A stretch of 35,584 nucleotides of DNA from Candidatus Collierbacteria bacterium. GTDB taxonomy: Bacteria > Patescibacteriota > Microgenomatia > UBA1400 > JACPES01. The stretch is from NCBI GenBank assembly GCA_016183365.1, contig JACPES010000003.1:233467-269050 (forward strand), in the 5' to 3' direction. Positions 7,799 through 15,792 of this stretch are shown one piece after another; positions within the stretch are counted from its first letter, which is position 1, and every line of letters begins with the position of its first letter. Under the pieces are notes generated by a model, which ran no database searches, had not been told where the DNA came from, and worked only from the letters and a program-made list of their open reading frames with translations. The translations under genes were made by a program, and so were the position numbers.

Positions 7799-10700
7799 TC
7801 ACTTACTAGTTTGGGAGTCATTACCAATAGGTCTATCGGAAAAGGGCGGGGGAACTTGGGTTGTCGCGCCTTGGATCGGTGAACTAGGTATTCCGTCTGG
7901 CCAGCAATGGAGGCGCCATTCACAGCGGGGACAGTGTTTTTTGACATCAGCAGTTCTGGGAAATTTCAAGTCCAGAATATCTTTCCAAGCTCCCTTAATA
8001 ACTTTTTTCAATTCTTCCACTTCAGTTTCGGAAATTGTAAATCTTTCCTTTTTAAATTTGCCGGTGGTCCGGTCGGGTTCGACAAAATCCAGCTCGCCTT
8101 CGGCAACTGTTAATTTAAAAGTTTGGTCCAAATCAGCCAATAATTTATAAAATACCAATTGCCTTTTATAATCTCCGCTTGATTGGGCAGTCTTGCCCTC
8201 GATTTCAGCGCGGGATTTAGCCGAACCGGTTTTATAGTCAATTACTCTGGCGAATTTACTATCTAAAGCCTCTATTTTATCGATCTTGCCTCCTAAGGGA
8301 ATACCATTTAGAACAATCTTGGAGAATCCATATCCGAAAAATTTTTCAACTTCAAATGGCGGGATAAATTGGCCTTTATAAAAAGATACATATTCTTCCA
8401 AAACATTTAAACCTCTTTTCAACAACCGCCCGTTTTCCATAGTGGTCAGAATTTCTTTACCTAAAGCTGTCTTAAAAGTTGACCGCAGAATGGCAACGGA
8501 GGGTATTTTTTTGTTTTTTTTAAATTCCCGAAAAAATTCTTCCAAAGCCCTGTGGATTGCCGAACCGAACGACATCGGGATGGCTTTAGCCCGAGGGGCG
8601 CGCAATAAATTATTCAGTTTGAATTTATACGGGCAACTTAAATAAGTATTTAAGGCAGTAGGGCTTAATTTTAAGGTGGCAACAATTTCTTGCAAAAATT
8701 TGGATTCCGCTAATGTAGTTTTTTGGAGAGTAGGAACCTTTAGCATGGTTTGCAATATTTCTTTAGCTTGTTGTTCGTATTCCGAAGGATCAATTCTGTC
8801 TAAAAATTTCTCCGGAATTTCAGATAAAAACATGGTTTCGACGCTTTCTTTTTTTCTATGCTCCATTGAGCTGGTAACGGCGGAAGTAATAAATATCCGC
8901 TTTTTTGCCCTGGTCAAGGCCACATAAAATAATCTTCTTTCGTCCTCATTTTTCTCCTTAACGGATAAATCGGTATTGGAAATGATTTCTGTGGGCAGTT
9001 TTATTAATTCCCGAACGACATTGTTTCCCCATTTTCCGTCTATAGCTCTGATAATAAACACAATCGAAAATTCCCGGCCTTTGGCTTTATGGGCGGTTAA
9101 AAGCGATACGGCCCCGGTTTTTATGTCCAGATCTTCTTCATATATAGGAACTTTTTGTTCAATCATCAAATCAATTATTTCCAGAAAGTCCTTAAGGCGC
9201 AGGTTGTGGTTGGCGGAATTTAGCTTTTTAATTTCGGAAAATAAGGAGTTGACGGAGTTTAATTTTTCGATGGCATCAACTGATTTTAAGCACCAATCCA
9301 GAAAGCCGGTTTTATGGATTAATTTTTCAAAAAATAAAGTAAACGGGCCCTCGGCGTCGTCTTGTTGCAATTCAGATAAAACGGAATAAACATTACTTAT
9401 ACTTGTTGGATCCGTCAAACCATGGGGCAGAGAAATTAAAGCCTCCCAAAGCTTAATCTTTTTGTCACTGGCAAAACGGGAGAGTTTCAGAATATCAAGT
9501 TGATCGCAATTGAAAAAAGGCTGATTTAATAAGGTAAATAAATCTACCCCTTCCTGGCCGTTTCTGATCCCTTCAACTGTTTTCATCAGCAAAATTAATT
9601 TTTCAATCACCGGGCGACTCAACACATCCTGCCCGCCTTCCAGATTAAATTGAATGTTGAATTTGGAGAGTATATCTGCCATCTCCATTCCGTCACTGCG
9701 GTTGCGGAAAATGACCGCGATATCTTCCGGATTCTCACCCCCATTAATTAATTTTTGAATCTCCTTAGCGGCGAAAAATAGTTCGACTGCGGAAGACGAG
9801 AATCTGGCCACCTGAATTTTTTCAACCGGGCTATTGAGAACCGAACGCAATTTTTTTTCAACTTGGGGAAGAGAATTAACCAGTGATAGCCGGTTACGGG
9901 TGATAACTTCTCTCCCGGCATCTAAAATTAATTGTTGGGAGCGGTAGTTTTCTGATAGGACCACGATCTCTGCCTTTTTAAATAATTTATGAAAAGATAA
10001 GATATTTTCAATTGAAGCTCCTTGAAAGCGGAAGATGGCCTGATCATCGTCTCCGACCACGAAAAGATTGGCGTTTTGGCCCCAATAGGACGAAAGGTGC
10101 AGCAAGAGCGCGTTTTGGGCGGCGTTGGTGTCCTGATATTCGTCGACCAGGATGTATAGGAATTTTTCCTGATGCTCCAGTAAAAGATCCTTATCTTGGT
10201 TAAAGGCTTGGGTGACAAAAGAAATCATGTCTTCAAAATCATAGCGGTTTAATTTTTTTAATTCCGAATTGTAATCCCGGTAAACTTTAACCAAGTCCAG
10301 ATTTCTTTGAAAATATTTATCGTTTTGATCCGCAGGCGGATTTCCGGCTAAAAGTTTTTCAAACCCTTCCGGGCTTATGCCTTCTCTTTTAAGATTAGCG
10401 ATAGACGCGACTAAATCGCGGATATAAAGATAGGGCGCTCCGTGGGGACGGATGATTTTATAATCGCCTTTATCAATTAAAGTCCTGAACAGGCCGGCCC
10501 GTTCCAAGTCTGACAACGGCTCCAATTGGCCCATTGACTGGAAAATATCCGGCCGGCTTTGAATAACGTTTGAACAAAATGAATGGAAAGTTTGGATGTT
10601 AACGTAGTAGGCGGTCGGGCCAATAGCTTTGACCAATCTTTCCCGCATTTCCCGGGCGGCGGCGTCGGTAAATGTCAAAGCCAAAATCCCATTAGGCGGG

Positions 10701-10855
10701 GTATCGGTAGATTTTAGAATATGGGCTATCCGCAGGGTCAAAGTCTGGGTTTTGCCGGTTCCCGGGCCGGCGATAACCATTACCGGGCCTTCGATTGACT
10801 CGACGGCTTTTTTCTGGGCGGAGTTGAGGAGGAATGGGGGTTTGGAGGTGGACAT
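7799..10855 (-). CDS. UvrD-family helicase with C-terminal RecB-like nuclease domain
   Basis: A 1018-residue superfamily 1 helicase fused to a nuclease. Walker A G-P-G-T-G-K-T is at 30-36; the helicase motif with D-E-Y-Q-D-T (about 237), the G-D-D-D-Q-A-I-F-R-F-Q-G-A motif and the V-A-L-T-R-A-K-K-R motif follow. The C-terminal third has the RecB/Cas4 nuclease signature: K-I-D-K-I-E, then V-I-D-Y-K-T-G at about 860-875. Four cysteines, Cys741 and Cys975/978/984 (C-P-R-C-x5-C), match the spacing logic of AddB/Cas4 [4Fe-4S] clusters. It probably unwinds and resects DNA ends in repair. Walker A and the nuclease core look intact. It diverges from hrcA and is predicted to be transcribed without a leader. 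Confidence 0.93.
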   Translation of the reverse strand: MSTSKPPFLLNSAQKKAVESIEGPVMVIAGPGTGKTQTLTLRIAHILKSTDTPPNGILALTFTDAAAREMRERLVKAIGPTAYYVNIQTFHSFCSNVIQSRPDIFQSMGQLEPLSDLERAGLFRTLIDKGDYKIIRPHGAPYLYIRDLVASIANLKREGISPEGFEKLLAGNPPADQNDKYFQRNLDLVKVYRDYNSELKKLNRYDFEDMISFVTQAFNQDKDLLLEHQEKFLYILVDEYQDTNAAQNALLLHLSSYWGQNANLFVVGDDDQAIFRFQGASIENILSFHKLFKKAEIVVLSENYRSQQLILDAGREVITRNRLSLVNSLPQVEKKLRSVLNSPVEKIQVARFSSSAVELFFAAKEIQKLINGGENPEDIAVIFRNRSDGMEMADILSKFNIQFNLEGGQDVLSRPVIEKLILLMKTVEGIRNGQEGVDLFTLLNQPFFNCDQLDILKLSRFASDKKIKLWEALISLPHGLTDPTSISNVYSVLSELQQDDAEGPFTLFFEKLIHKTGFLDWCLKSVDAIEKLNSVNSLFSEIKKLNSANHNLRLKDFLEIIDLMIEQKVPIYEEDLDIKTGAVSLLTAHKAKGREFSIVFIIRAIDGKWGNNVVRELIKLPTEIISNTDLSVKEKNEDERRLFYVALTRAKKRIFITSAVTSSMEHRKKESVETMFLSEIPEKFLDRIDPSEYEQQAKEILQTMLKVPTLQKTTLAESKFLQEIVATLKLSPTALNTYLSCPYKFKLNNLLRAPRAKAIPMSFGSAIHRALEEFFREFKKNKKIPSVAILRSTFKTALGKEILTTMENGRLLKRGLNVLEEYVSFYKGQFIPPFEVEKFFGYGFSKIVLNGIPLGGKIDKIEALDSKFARVIDYKTGSAKSRAEIEGKTAQSSGDYKRQLVFYKLLADLDQTFKLTVAEGELDFVEPDRTTGKFKKERFTISETEVEELKKVIKGAWKDILDLKFPRTADVKKHCPRCEWRLHCWPDGIPSSPIQGATTQVPPPFSDRPIGNDSQTSK
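10328..10341. repeat. ATCCGC/GCGGAT palindrome inside uvrD
   Basis: ATCCGC-AG-GCGGAT is translated on the minus strand within N-P-P-A-D-Q-N-D, in a linker. It may be another translated short interspersed palindrome, but it is too short to be sure. Confidence 0.3.
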
Positions 10856-10862
10856 AAAATGG

Positions 10863-10868
10863 ATTATA
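10863..10868 (-). promoter_or_regulatory. -10 box of uvrD, predicted leaderless
   Basis: TATAAT on the minus strand lies 7 nt before the uvrD ATG (10855-10853). There is no Shine-Dalgarno sequence and no clear -35. Confidence 0.55.
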
Positions 10869-10911
10869 TCTGGTTTTAGCTTTTAACCCCTTAACCCTGC
10901 TAGTACGTTTA

Positions 10912-10927
10912 CCCCGCCGCGGCGGGG
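10912..10927. repeat. GC-rich perfect palindrome in the uvrD-hrcA spacer
   Basis: CCCCGCCGCGGCGGGG is a perfect 16-bp palindrome in an otherwise A/T-rich spacer. A small hairpin CCCGT-CAA-ACGGG follows at 10950-10962, just before the hrcA -35 box. There is no T-run, so a terminator is unlikely; an interspersed palindromic element is the better guess. Confidence 0.55.
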
Positions 10928-10964
10928 AGCGCGACTACAGGGTCTGCGTCCCGTCAAACGGGGC

Positions 10965-11001
10965 TTGACATTATTTAGCAGTCTTGGTATTATTCTGCTA
11001 A
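10965..11001 (+). promoter_or_regulatory. hrcA operon promoter with overlapping CIRCE-like operator
   Basis: Consensus -35 TTGACA (10965-10970), 17-nt spacer, -10 TATTAT (10988-10993), 11 nt to the ATG. Overlapping it is a 27-bp element in the 9-9-9 layout of CIRCE: TTAGCAGTC (10975-10983), 9 nt, TTCTGCTAA (10993-11001). The classical form is TTAGCACTC-N9-GAGTGCTAA; the left half differs at one position and the right half at three. The -10 box lies within and at the edge of the spacer, so HrcA binding would block RNA polymerase. Confidence 0.8.
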
Positions 11002-11004
11002 GAT

Positions 11005-11751
11005 ATGGATAACTCCACTCAACTACCGGCATTAACTGAAAGACAAGTAAAAATTTTGCGAGCGATGGTGCAGGAATACTGCGAAACTGCCGAGGCGGTG
11101 GGTTCCGATACTTTGGATAAAAAATATCAGATCGGTTTTTCTCCGGCCACCATTAGAAATGAAATGAACCGTTTGGACGAAAAGGGATATTTGTCTCAAC
11201 CCCACACTTCTTCGGGCAGGGTTCCGACTCCGGCGGCGATTAAGTTTTACGTCAATCAACTGATGAAGGAAAAAGATGTCCCGATAACCGAAGAGGTTAA
11301 AGCCAAACAGCAGGTTTGGGACGCCAAGGGAGAAGTGGAAAAATTAATGCGGGAGGTAACCCACGTTTTGGCCGATGAAACTAAAATGTTGGCAGTAGCC
11401 GCGACAGACCAAGGCCGGGCTTATCACGCAGGTTACGCCAATCTTCTGGAAGTCAAAGAATTTTTTGATATCGACGTCTTCCGTCAAGTTTTGATGATGA
11501 TCGATCACGTTGAACAAATGATGGATGTTTTCGGTTTGGGACAACTGGAAGATCAAATGAATATTTTGGTCGGCGATGATTTCGGGATGCGGGAATTAAT
11601 GCCTGTCGGGATGGTGTACTCCAGATTTTCCCTAGGCAATACTCACGGATCAATCGGAGTTTTAGGGCCTTGCCGGTTGGATTATTCGTTTGTTATTCCC
11701 AGAGTCAGAAAAATTGGAGATTGGTTGAATGAGATTGGGAGGGAATGGTAG
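11005..11751 (+). CDS. hrcA: Heat-inducible transcription repressor HrcA (short form)
   Basis: A 248-residue HrcA, shorter than the usual 340 or so. The N-terminal winged helix is typical: L-T-E-R-Q-V-K-I-L-R-A-M-V-Q-E-Y, S-P-A-T-I-R-N-E-M-N-R-L-D-E-K-G-Y-L, then the H-T-S-S-G-R-V-P-T segment at about 71-79. The effector half is reduced but ends with the family pattern S-I-G-V-L-G-P-x-R-x-D-Y. HrcA represses chaperone genes by binding CIRCE, and a CIRCE-like site overlaps its own promoter, so autoregulation of the whole hrcA-grpE-dnaK-dnaJ operon is expected. The predicted leader is about 5 nt and lacks a Shine-Dalgarno site. The next gene starts 30 nt downstream, after a TTTTCAA repeat. Confidence 0.93.
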   Translation: MDNSTQLPALTERQVKILRAMVQEYCETAEAVGSDTLDKKYQIGFSPATIRNEMNRLDEKGYLSQPHTSSGRVPTPAAIKFYVNQLMKEKDVPITEEVKAKQQVWDAKGEVEKLMREVTHVLADETKMLAVAATDQGRAYHAGYANLLEVKEFFDIDVFRQVLMMIDHVEQMMDVFGLGQLEDQMNILVGDDFGMRELMPVGMVYSRFSLGNTHGSIGVLGPCRLDYSFVIPRVRKIGDWLNEIGREW

Positions 11752-11757
11752 AAGAAA

Positions 11758-11778
11758 TTTTCAATTTTCAATTTTCAA
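11758..11778 (+). repeat. TTTTCAA triple repeat between hrcA and grpE
   Basis: Three exact tandem copies of TTTTCAA fill the space just before the grpE ATG (11782) and leave no Shine-Dalgarno sequence. It is the same kind of 7-nt tandem repeat as the AAACTCG block in leuS. Confidence 0.75.
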
Positions 11779-11781
11779 ACT

Positions 11782-12264
11782 ATGACCAAAAAACAATCAG
11801 ATAATCAGCAAATTAAACAATTTGAGAGTCGGATTAACGAATTGGACGGGAATTGGAAGCGGGCTTTAGCTGATTATAAAAATTTGGAAGCGAGAACCGA
11901 AAAAGCCGTCAGAGAGGCCTTAACTTTTGGGACTAAAGGACTTATAATCAAATTATTAAAAGTTTTGGATGAATTGAGCATGGCGGTTGAGCATCATCCC
12001 GACCAAACTTGGGCAAAGTTAACCCGGGATGAAATGAAAACTATTTTAATCGACGAAGGTATAGTTGAAATTGAAGCCTTGGGCAAACCGTTTAACCCGA
12101 TTGAGATGGAGTGCGTCGGGAAAGCGGAAGGGGAAGAAAATATAGTTGTTGAAATCGTCCAAAAAGGATATAAAATATATGATCAGATATTAAGGCCGGC
12201 GAGAGTGGAAGTCGGAGAAACAAAGAACAAAAAACAAGAAGCAAAAAACAATGAAAGTCAATAA
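11782..12264 (+). CDS. grpE: Nucleotide exchange factor GrpE
   Basis: A 160-residue GrpE, the ADP-release factor for DnaK. The pattern is family-typical: an N-terminal helix, [22 protein letters not shown], then the C-terminal wing with G-K-P-F-N-P-x-x-M-E, V-x-K-G-Y and the final L-R-P-A-R-V. The last 15 residues (about 146-160) are a lysine/asparagine/glutamine-rich extension encoded by an A-rich repeat-like tract at about 12219-12260, probably not functional. It lies between hrcA and dnaK in the heat-shock operon, with a 5-nt gap to dnaK. Confidence 0.95.
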   Translation: MTKKQSDNQQIKQFESRINELDGNWKRALADYKNLEARTEKAVREALTFGTKGLIIKLLKVLDELSMAVEHHPDQTWAKLTRDEMKTILIDEGIVEIEALGKPFNPIEMECVGKAEGEENIVVEIVQKGYKIYDQILRPARVEVGETKNKKQEAKNNESQ

Positions 12265-12269
12265 ATAAT

Positions 12270-14201
12270 ATGTCAAAGATTATCGGAATCGATTTAGGAA
12301 CAACCAACAGCGCGGTGGCTTTTATGGAGGGTGGAACTCCCAAAGTTATCCCTTCGGCCGAAGGCCGGAATCTGATTCCTTCGGTTGTTAATCCGAAGGA
12401 TAGTTTGGTCGGCGACGTGGCCAAGCGCCAATTGATCCTTAAGCCCAAAGAAACTATTTATTCCATAAAAAGATTGATGGGCAGGCGGATAGGCGATGAG
12501 CAAGTCAAGAAAAGCCGCGAAATGGTCGGTTATGAAATCGTCGAAGGCAAAGATAAGACCGTTTCAGTCAAAGTCGATGGCCGGGCCTATACCCCGCAAG
12601 AAATTTCCGCCAAAATTCTCGCCAAAATCAAAGCCGACGCCGAAGCTTATTTGGGGATGCCGGTGGACAAGGCCGTGATTACCGTGCCGGCGTATTTCGA
12701 CGATTCCCAGCGCCAGGCCACCAAGCAGGCCGGCGAGATTGCCGGATTAAAAGTTGAAAGAATAATCAATGAGCCGACGGCCGCGGCTTTGGCGTATGGA
12801 CTGGATAAAAAAACCGGCGGAACCATTGTGGTTTACGATTTGGGCGGAGGGACTTTTGACATCAGTATTTTGGAATTAGGCGGCGGAGTCTTTGAAGTTA
12901 AAGCGACTAACGGCGATACTTTCTTAGGCGGGGACGATTTTGATAAGAAGATTATTGAATGGATTGTGGCTGAATTTAAGAAAGATAACGGAGTCGATTT
13001 GTCTAAAGATCCCCAGGCGATGCAAAGGATTAAAGACGCAGGCGAAAAGGCCAAAATAGAGTTGTCCAGCTCAATGGAGAGCGATATCAACCAGCCGTTT
13101 ATCACTCAAGGGAAGGACGGCAATCCGCTGCATCTGACGATGAAATTGACCCGGGCGAAGCTGGAAGAATTGGTGGATGATTTAGTCCAGAAAACTATGG
13201 GCCCGGTCAAAAGTTGCTTAAAAGACGCCGGCTTATCCCCGAAAGATATTCGCGAAGTAGTTCTGGTCGGGGGGCAAACCCGGATGCCAAAAATTCAGCA
13301 GATAGTTAAGGAATATTTTGGCCGCGAACCCCATAAAGGCGTTAATCCTGATGAAGTGGTGGCAATCGGAGCGGCCATCCAGGCCGGAGTCTTGTCCGGC
13401 GACGTTAAAGACGTGGTTTTGTTGGACGTGACGCCTTTGACTTTGGGATTGGAAACTTTGGGAGGGGTGATGACGCCTTTGATTGACCGGAATACCACTA
13501 TTCCCACCAGCAAATCGCAGATTTTTTCCACCGCGGCCGATAATCAGACACAGGTTGAAATTCACGTTTTGCAGGGAGAACGGCCGATGGCAGCCGATAA
13601 CAAGACTTTGGGCAAATTTATTCTGGACGGAATTCCACCGGCCGGCCGGGGAATTCCCCAAATTGAAGTGACTTTTGATATCGACACCAACGGAATTCTG
13701 AAAGTGGGGGCTAAAGACAAGACCAGCGGCAAAGAACAGAAAATTACCATCCAAAACGCGACTAATTTATCGAAAGAAGAAGTCGAAAAATTGAAATCCG
13801 AAGCCGAAAAACACGCCGATGAAGATAAAAATAAAAAAGAATTGGCAGAAGGCCGGAATCACGCTTCCTCGGTGGCTTTCGAGATTGACAAACAATTGAA
13901 AGAGCATGGGCCGAAATTAGACGCGGAGACTAAAAGTAAAATTGAAGAGAACGTCAAAAAATTAAAAGAATTGAGTGAAAATCCGGAAGTTTCGGCTGAA
14001 GATCTGAAGAAAGCTGCAGAAGAAACTTTGACCAGCGCCCAGAAAATTGGGGAAGTGTTGGCGGCCCAATCCCGCGAAGCGGGAACCTCGGCAGAGCCGG
14101 GACAAGCGGAAAAGGATGAGGAAAAAGCAGAAGGGAAAGTGGGAAAAGCAAAGAAAGAGGATAAAGGAAAGGCCGAAGAAGGAGAGGTAGTAAAAGAGTA
14201 A
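12270..14201 (+). CDS. dnaK: Chaperone DnaK (Hsp70)
   Basis: A 643-residue Hsp70 of usual length. The ATPase domain opens with G-I-D-L-G-T-T-N-S (about 5-13); other signatures are [25 protein letters not shown] and [12 protein letters not shown]. The linker [14 protein letters not shown] and the peptide-binding domain follow. The lid ends in an unusually Lys/Glu/Ala-rich tail instead of the common E-E-V-D-like motif. It folds proteins with DnaJ and GrpE, which flank it. Regulation should follow the operon's HrcA/CIRCE control. Confidence 0.98.
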   Translation: MSKIIGIDLGTTNSAVAFMEGGTPKVIPSAEGRNLIPSVVNPKDSLVGDVAKRQLILKPKETIYSIKRLMGRRIGDEQVKKSREMVGYEIVEGKDKTVSVKVDGRAYTPQEISAKILAKIKADAEAYLGMPVDKAVITVPAYFDDSQRQATKQAGEIAGLKVERIINEPTAAALAYGLDKKTGGTIVVYDLGGGTFDISILELGGGVFEVKATNGDTFLGGDDFDKKIIEWIVAEFKKDNGVDLSKDPQAMQRIKDAGEKAKIELSSSMESDINQPFITQGKDGNPLHLTMKLTRAKLEELVDDLVQKTMGPVKSCLKDAGLSPKDIREVVLVGGQTRMPKIQQIVKEYFGREPHKGVNPDEVVAIGAAIQAGVLSGDVKDVVLLDVTPLTLGLETLGGVMTPLIDRNTTIPTSKSQIFSTAADNQTQVEIHVLQGERPMAADNKTLGKFILDGIPPAGRGIPQIEVTFDIDTNGILKVGAKDKTSGKEQKITIQNATNLSKEEVEKLKSEAEKHADEDKNKKELAEGRNHASSVAFEIDKQLKEHGPKLDAETKSKIEENVKKLKELSENPEVSAEDLKKAAEETLTSAQKIGEVLAAQSREAGTSAEPGQAEKDEEKAEGKVGKAKKEDKGKAEEGEVVKE

Positions 14202-14210
14202 AATGCTCCC

Positions 14211-15077
14211 ATGCCTGATAAACAAGATTACTACGAACTTCTCGGGGTTTCCCGAAGTGCCTCGGCGGAAGAAATAAAGCGGGCTTACCGCAAAAAGGCT
14301 TTAGAATTTCATCCCGATAAAAATAAGTCTCCTGACGCTGAAAAGATTTTCAAGCAGATCAATGAGGCTTATGAGGTATTGGCTGATCCTAAAAAACGCG
14401 GGACTTATGACCAATTCGGACATTCGGCCTTCGACCCGGCGTCAGGATTTAGCGGGTTCTCTAAAGGCCAGACTTATCGCCAGGGGCCGTTTGGATACAC
14501 TTATTATACCGGCGGTTCGCCGTTTTCCGGCGGAGAAGATTTGGGGGGATTTTCCGATCCGTTTGAGGTATTTGAATCTTTTTTTGGTTCCACAGGCGGT
14601 TTTGGCCGCCGCCGACCGGCCAAACCCCACTATTCTTTGAAAGTTGACTTTATGGACGCCGTCAAAGGTGGCGAGGTGACGGTCGTAATCAGTGGCCGGG
14701 AGCGAAAAATAAAGATTCCGGCCGGAGCCGATGACGGGACCAGGGTCAGATATCAGGATTTTGACGTTAGTTTTGACGTTAAGCCTCATCCGGTTTTTCG
14801 CCGCGATGGAAATGACGTAGTCAGCGAACTGAAAATTTCGATGGCGGACGCGGTTTTAGGCCGGGATATTGAAGTCGAAACCGTGGATGGGCAGGTTAAA
14901 ATCAGGATCCGTCCCGGGACTCAGTCGAATACCCTGATTAGATTAAAAGATAAAGGGGTGCCGTTTTTAAACCGCCGCGGCCGCGGCGACCACTATGCCA
15001 AAATCACGGTTGAAATTCCAGAAAGGTTGACCAACGAACAACGACGACTGCTCGAGCAATTTCGTGATTTGTCTTAA
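14211..15077 (+). CDS. dnaJ: DnaJ-like co-chaperone without zinc finger (CbpA type)
   Basis: A 288-residue J-protein. The J domain covers about 5-70 with the essential H-P-D at 34-36. A G/F-rich region (about 75-130) follows, then the C-terminal substrate-binding domains ([24 protein letters not shown]). The four C-x-x-C-x-G-x-G zinc-binding repeats of full DnaJ are absent, so the layout is that of CbpA/type II J-proteins. In this operon it is nonetheless the probable DnaK partner. It starts 9 nt after the dnaK stop. About 40 nt separate its stop from the lexA -35 box, with no clear terminator. Confidence 0.93.
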   Translation: MPDKQDYYELLGVSRSASAEEIKRAYRKKALEFHPDKNKSPDAEKIFKQINEAYEVLADPKKRGTYDQFGHSAFDPASGFSGFSKGQTYRQGPFGYTYYTGGSPFSGGEDLGGFSDPFEVFESFFGSTGGFGRRRPAKPHYSLKVDFMDAVKGGEVTVVISGRERKIKIPAGADDGTRVRYQDFDVSFDVKPHPVFRRDGNDVVSELKISMADAVLGRDIEVETVDGQVKIRIRPGTQSNTLIRLKDKGVPFLNRRGRGDHYAKITVEIPERLTNEQRRLLEQFRDLS

Positions 15078-15116
15078 CTAACTCAATTTGATAGTATTTG
15101 ATATATAATGTAGTAA

Positions 15117-15166
15117 TTGACCCAGAATAAATAGTCGGGTATCATAGCAGGATGGATCTGCTGCTA
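15117..15166 (+). promoter_or_regulatory. lexA promoter, leaderless, with candidate operator over the start
   Basis: TTGACC (15117-15122), exact 17-nt spacer, TATCAT (15140-15145), 6 nt, ATG at 15152; transcription should start at the ATG. A perfect inverted repeat TAGCAG-N10-CTGCTA (15145-15166) covers the start site and could be the LexA operator. Its right half lies in codons for leucines, so chance cannot be excluded. Confidence 0.55.
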
Positions 15167-15790
15167 ACGAAACGACAACGAGACATGTTGTCCATTATTT
15201 ATAACTACATTAAAGACACAGGGTATCCTCCAACTTTTGAAGAAATGAGGGTGTTGCTTGGAGTTTCTTCCAATCAGTCCGTTATTGATCTTCTGAATCA
15301 TCTTGAGAAAAAGAAAGTAATTAAAAGAAACGAATCGGCGGCTCGCGGTATCGCCATTTTACCGCTGGGATATGATGCTTTGGAAGAAAAACCTCTAGTT
15401 CCATTTTTAGGTATGAGCCACACCGGTGCTCCAATTGATGTTTTTGAAATTGAAGGAGAATGGCGCCCACTCTCCGGTGAAGTTGCCAAATCTTCCAACG
15501 ATATCTTTTTACTGAAAATATCAGGTGATTCCATGATCAACGCCGGAATTGATCATGGAGACAAGGTGCTAGTGGAAGTACGAAAAGAATTTAGCACTGG
15601 CGACATTGTCTTAGCGGACGTTGAGGGCAAATCAACAGTTAAACGGTTTATTTCTGATGATCACCCGCCATTCGTATATTTGAAACCGGAGAATCCTAAT
15701 TATCCGATCATCCCCTTTACTCACAAAATGCGACTGGTTGGGAAAGTCGTTTCCATTCTTAAACAAGGACAGTGGAAAGGAGCAAATTAA
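15152..15790 (+). CDS. lexA: LexA-type repressor (S24 autopeptidase)
   Basis: A 212-residue protein of LexA length. The N-terminal winged helix is typical (T-K-R-Q-R-D-M-L-S-I-I-Y, G-Y-P-P-T-F-E-E-M-R, then S-N-Q-S-V-I-D-L-L-N-H-L). The C-terminal peptidase has Ser127 in S-G-D-S-M and Lys164 in S-T-V-K-R-F, 37 residues apart as in E. coli LexA. The self-cleavage site reads H-T-G-A-P, a Thr91-Gly92 bond where Ala-Gly is usual. LexA represses SOS genes until RecA-ssDNA triggers cleavage. The stop lies 2 nt before the restriction-methylation gene, so the pair is probably one transcript. Whether it is the genomic LexA or a local controller of the restriction system is not decidable here. Confidence 0.9.
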   Translation: MDLLLTKRQRDMLSIIYNYIKDTGYPPTFEEMRVLLGVSSNQSVIDLLNHLEKKKVIKRNESAARGIAILPLGYDALEEKPLVPFLGMSHTGAPIDVFEIEGEWRPLSGEVAKSSNDIFLLKISGDSMINAGIDHGDKVLVEVRKEFSTGDIVLADVEGKSTVKRFISDDHPPFVYLKPENPNYPIIPFTHKMRLVGKVVSILKQGQWKGAN

Positions 15791-15792
15791 AA

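Noticed and set aside
10912-10962. GC palindrome and hairpin before hrcA as a terminator
   Set aside because: No T-run on either side, and both flanking genes point away from it.
13233-13754. Open frame of 173 codons on the minus strand
   Set aside because: It is antisense to the dnaK substrate-binding region; a shadow of biased codon use.
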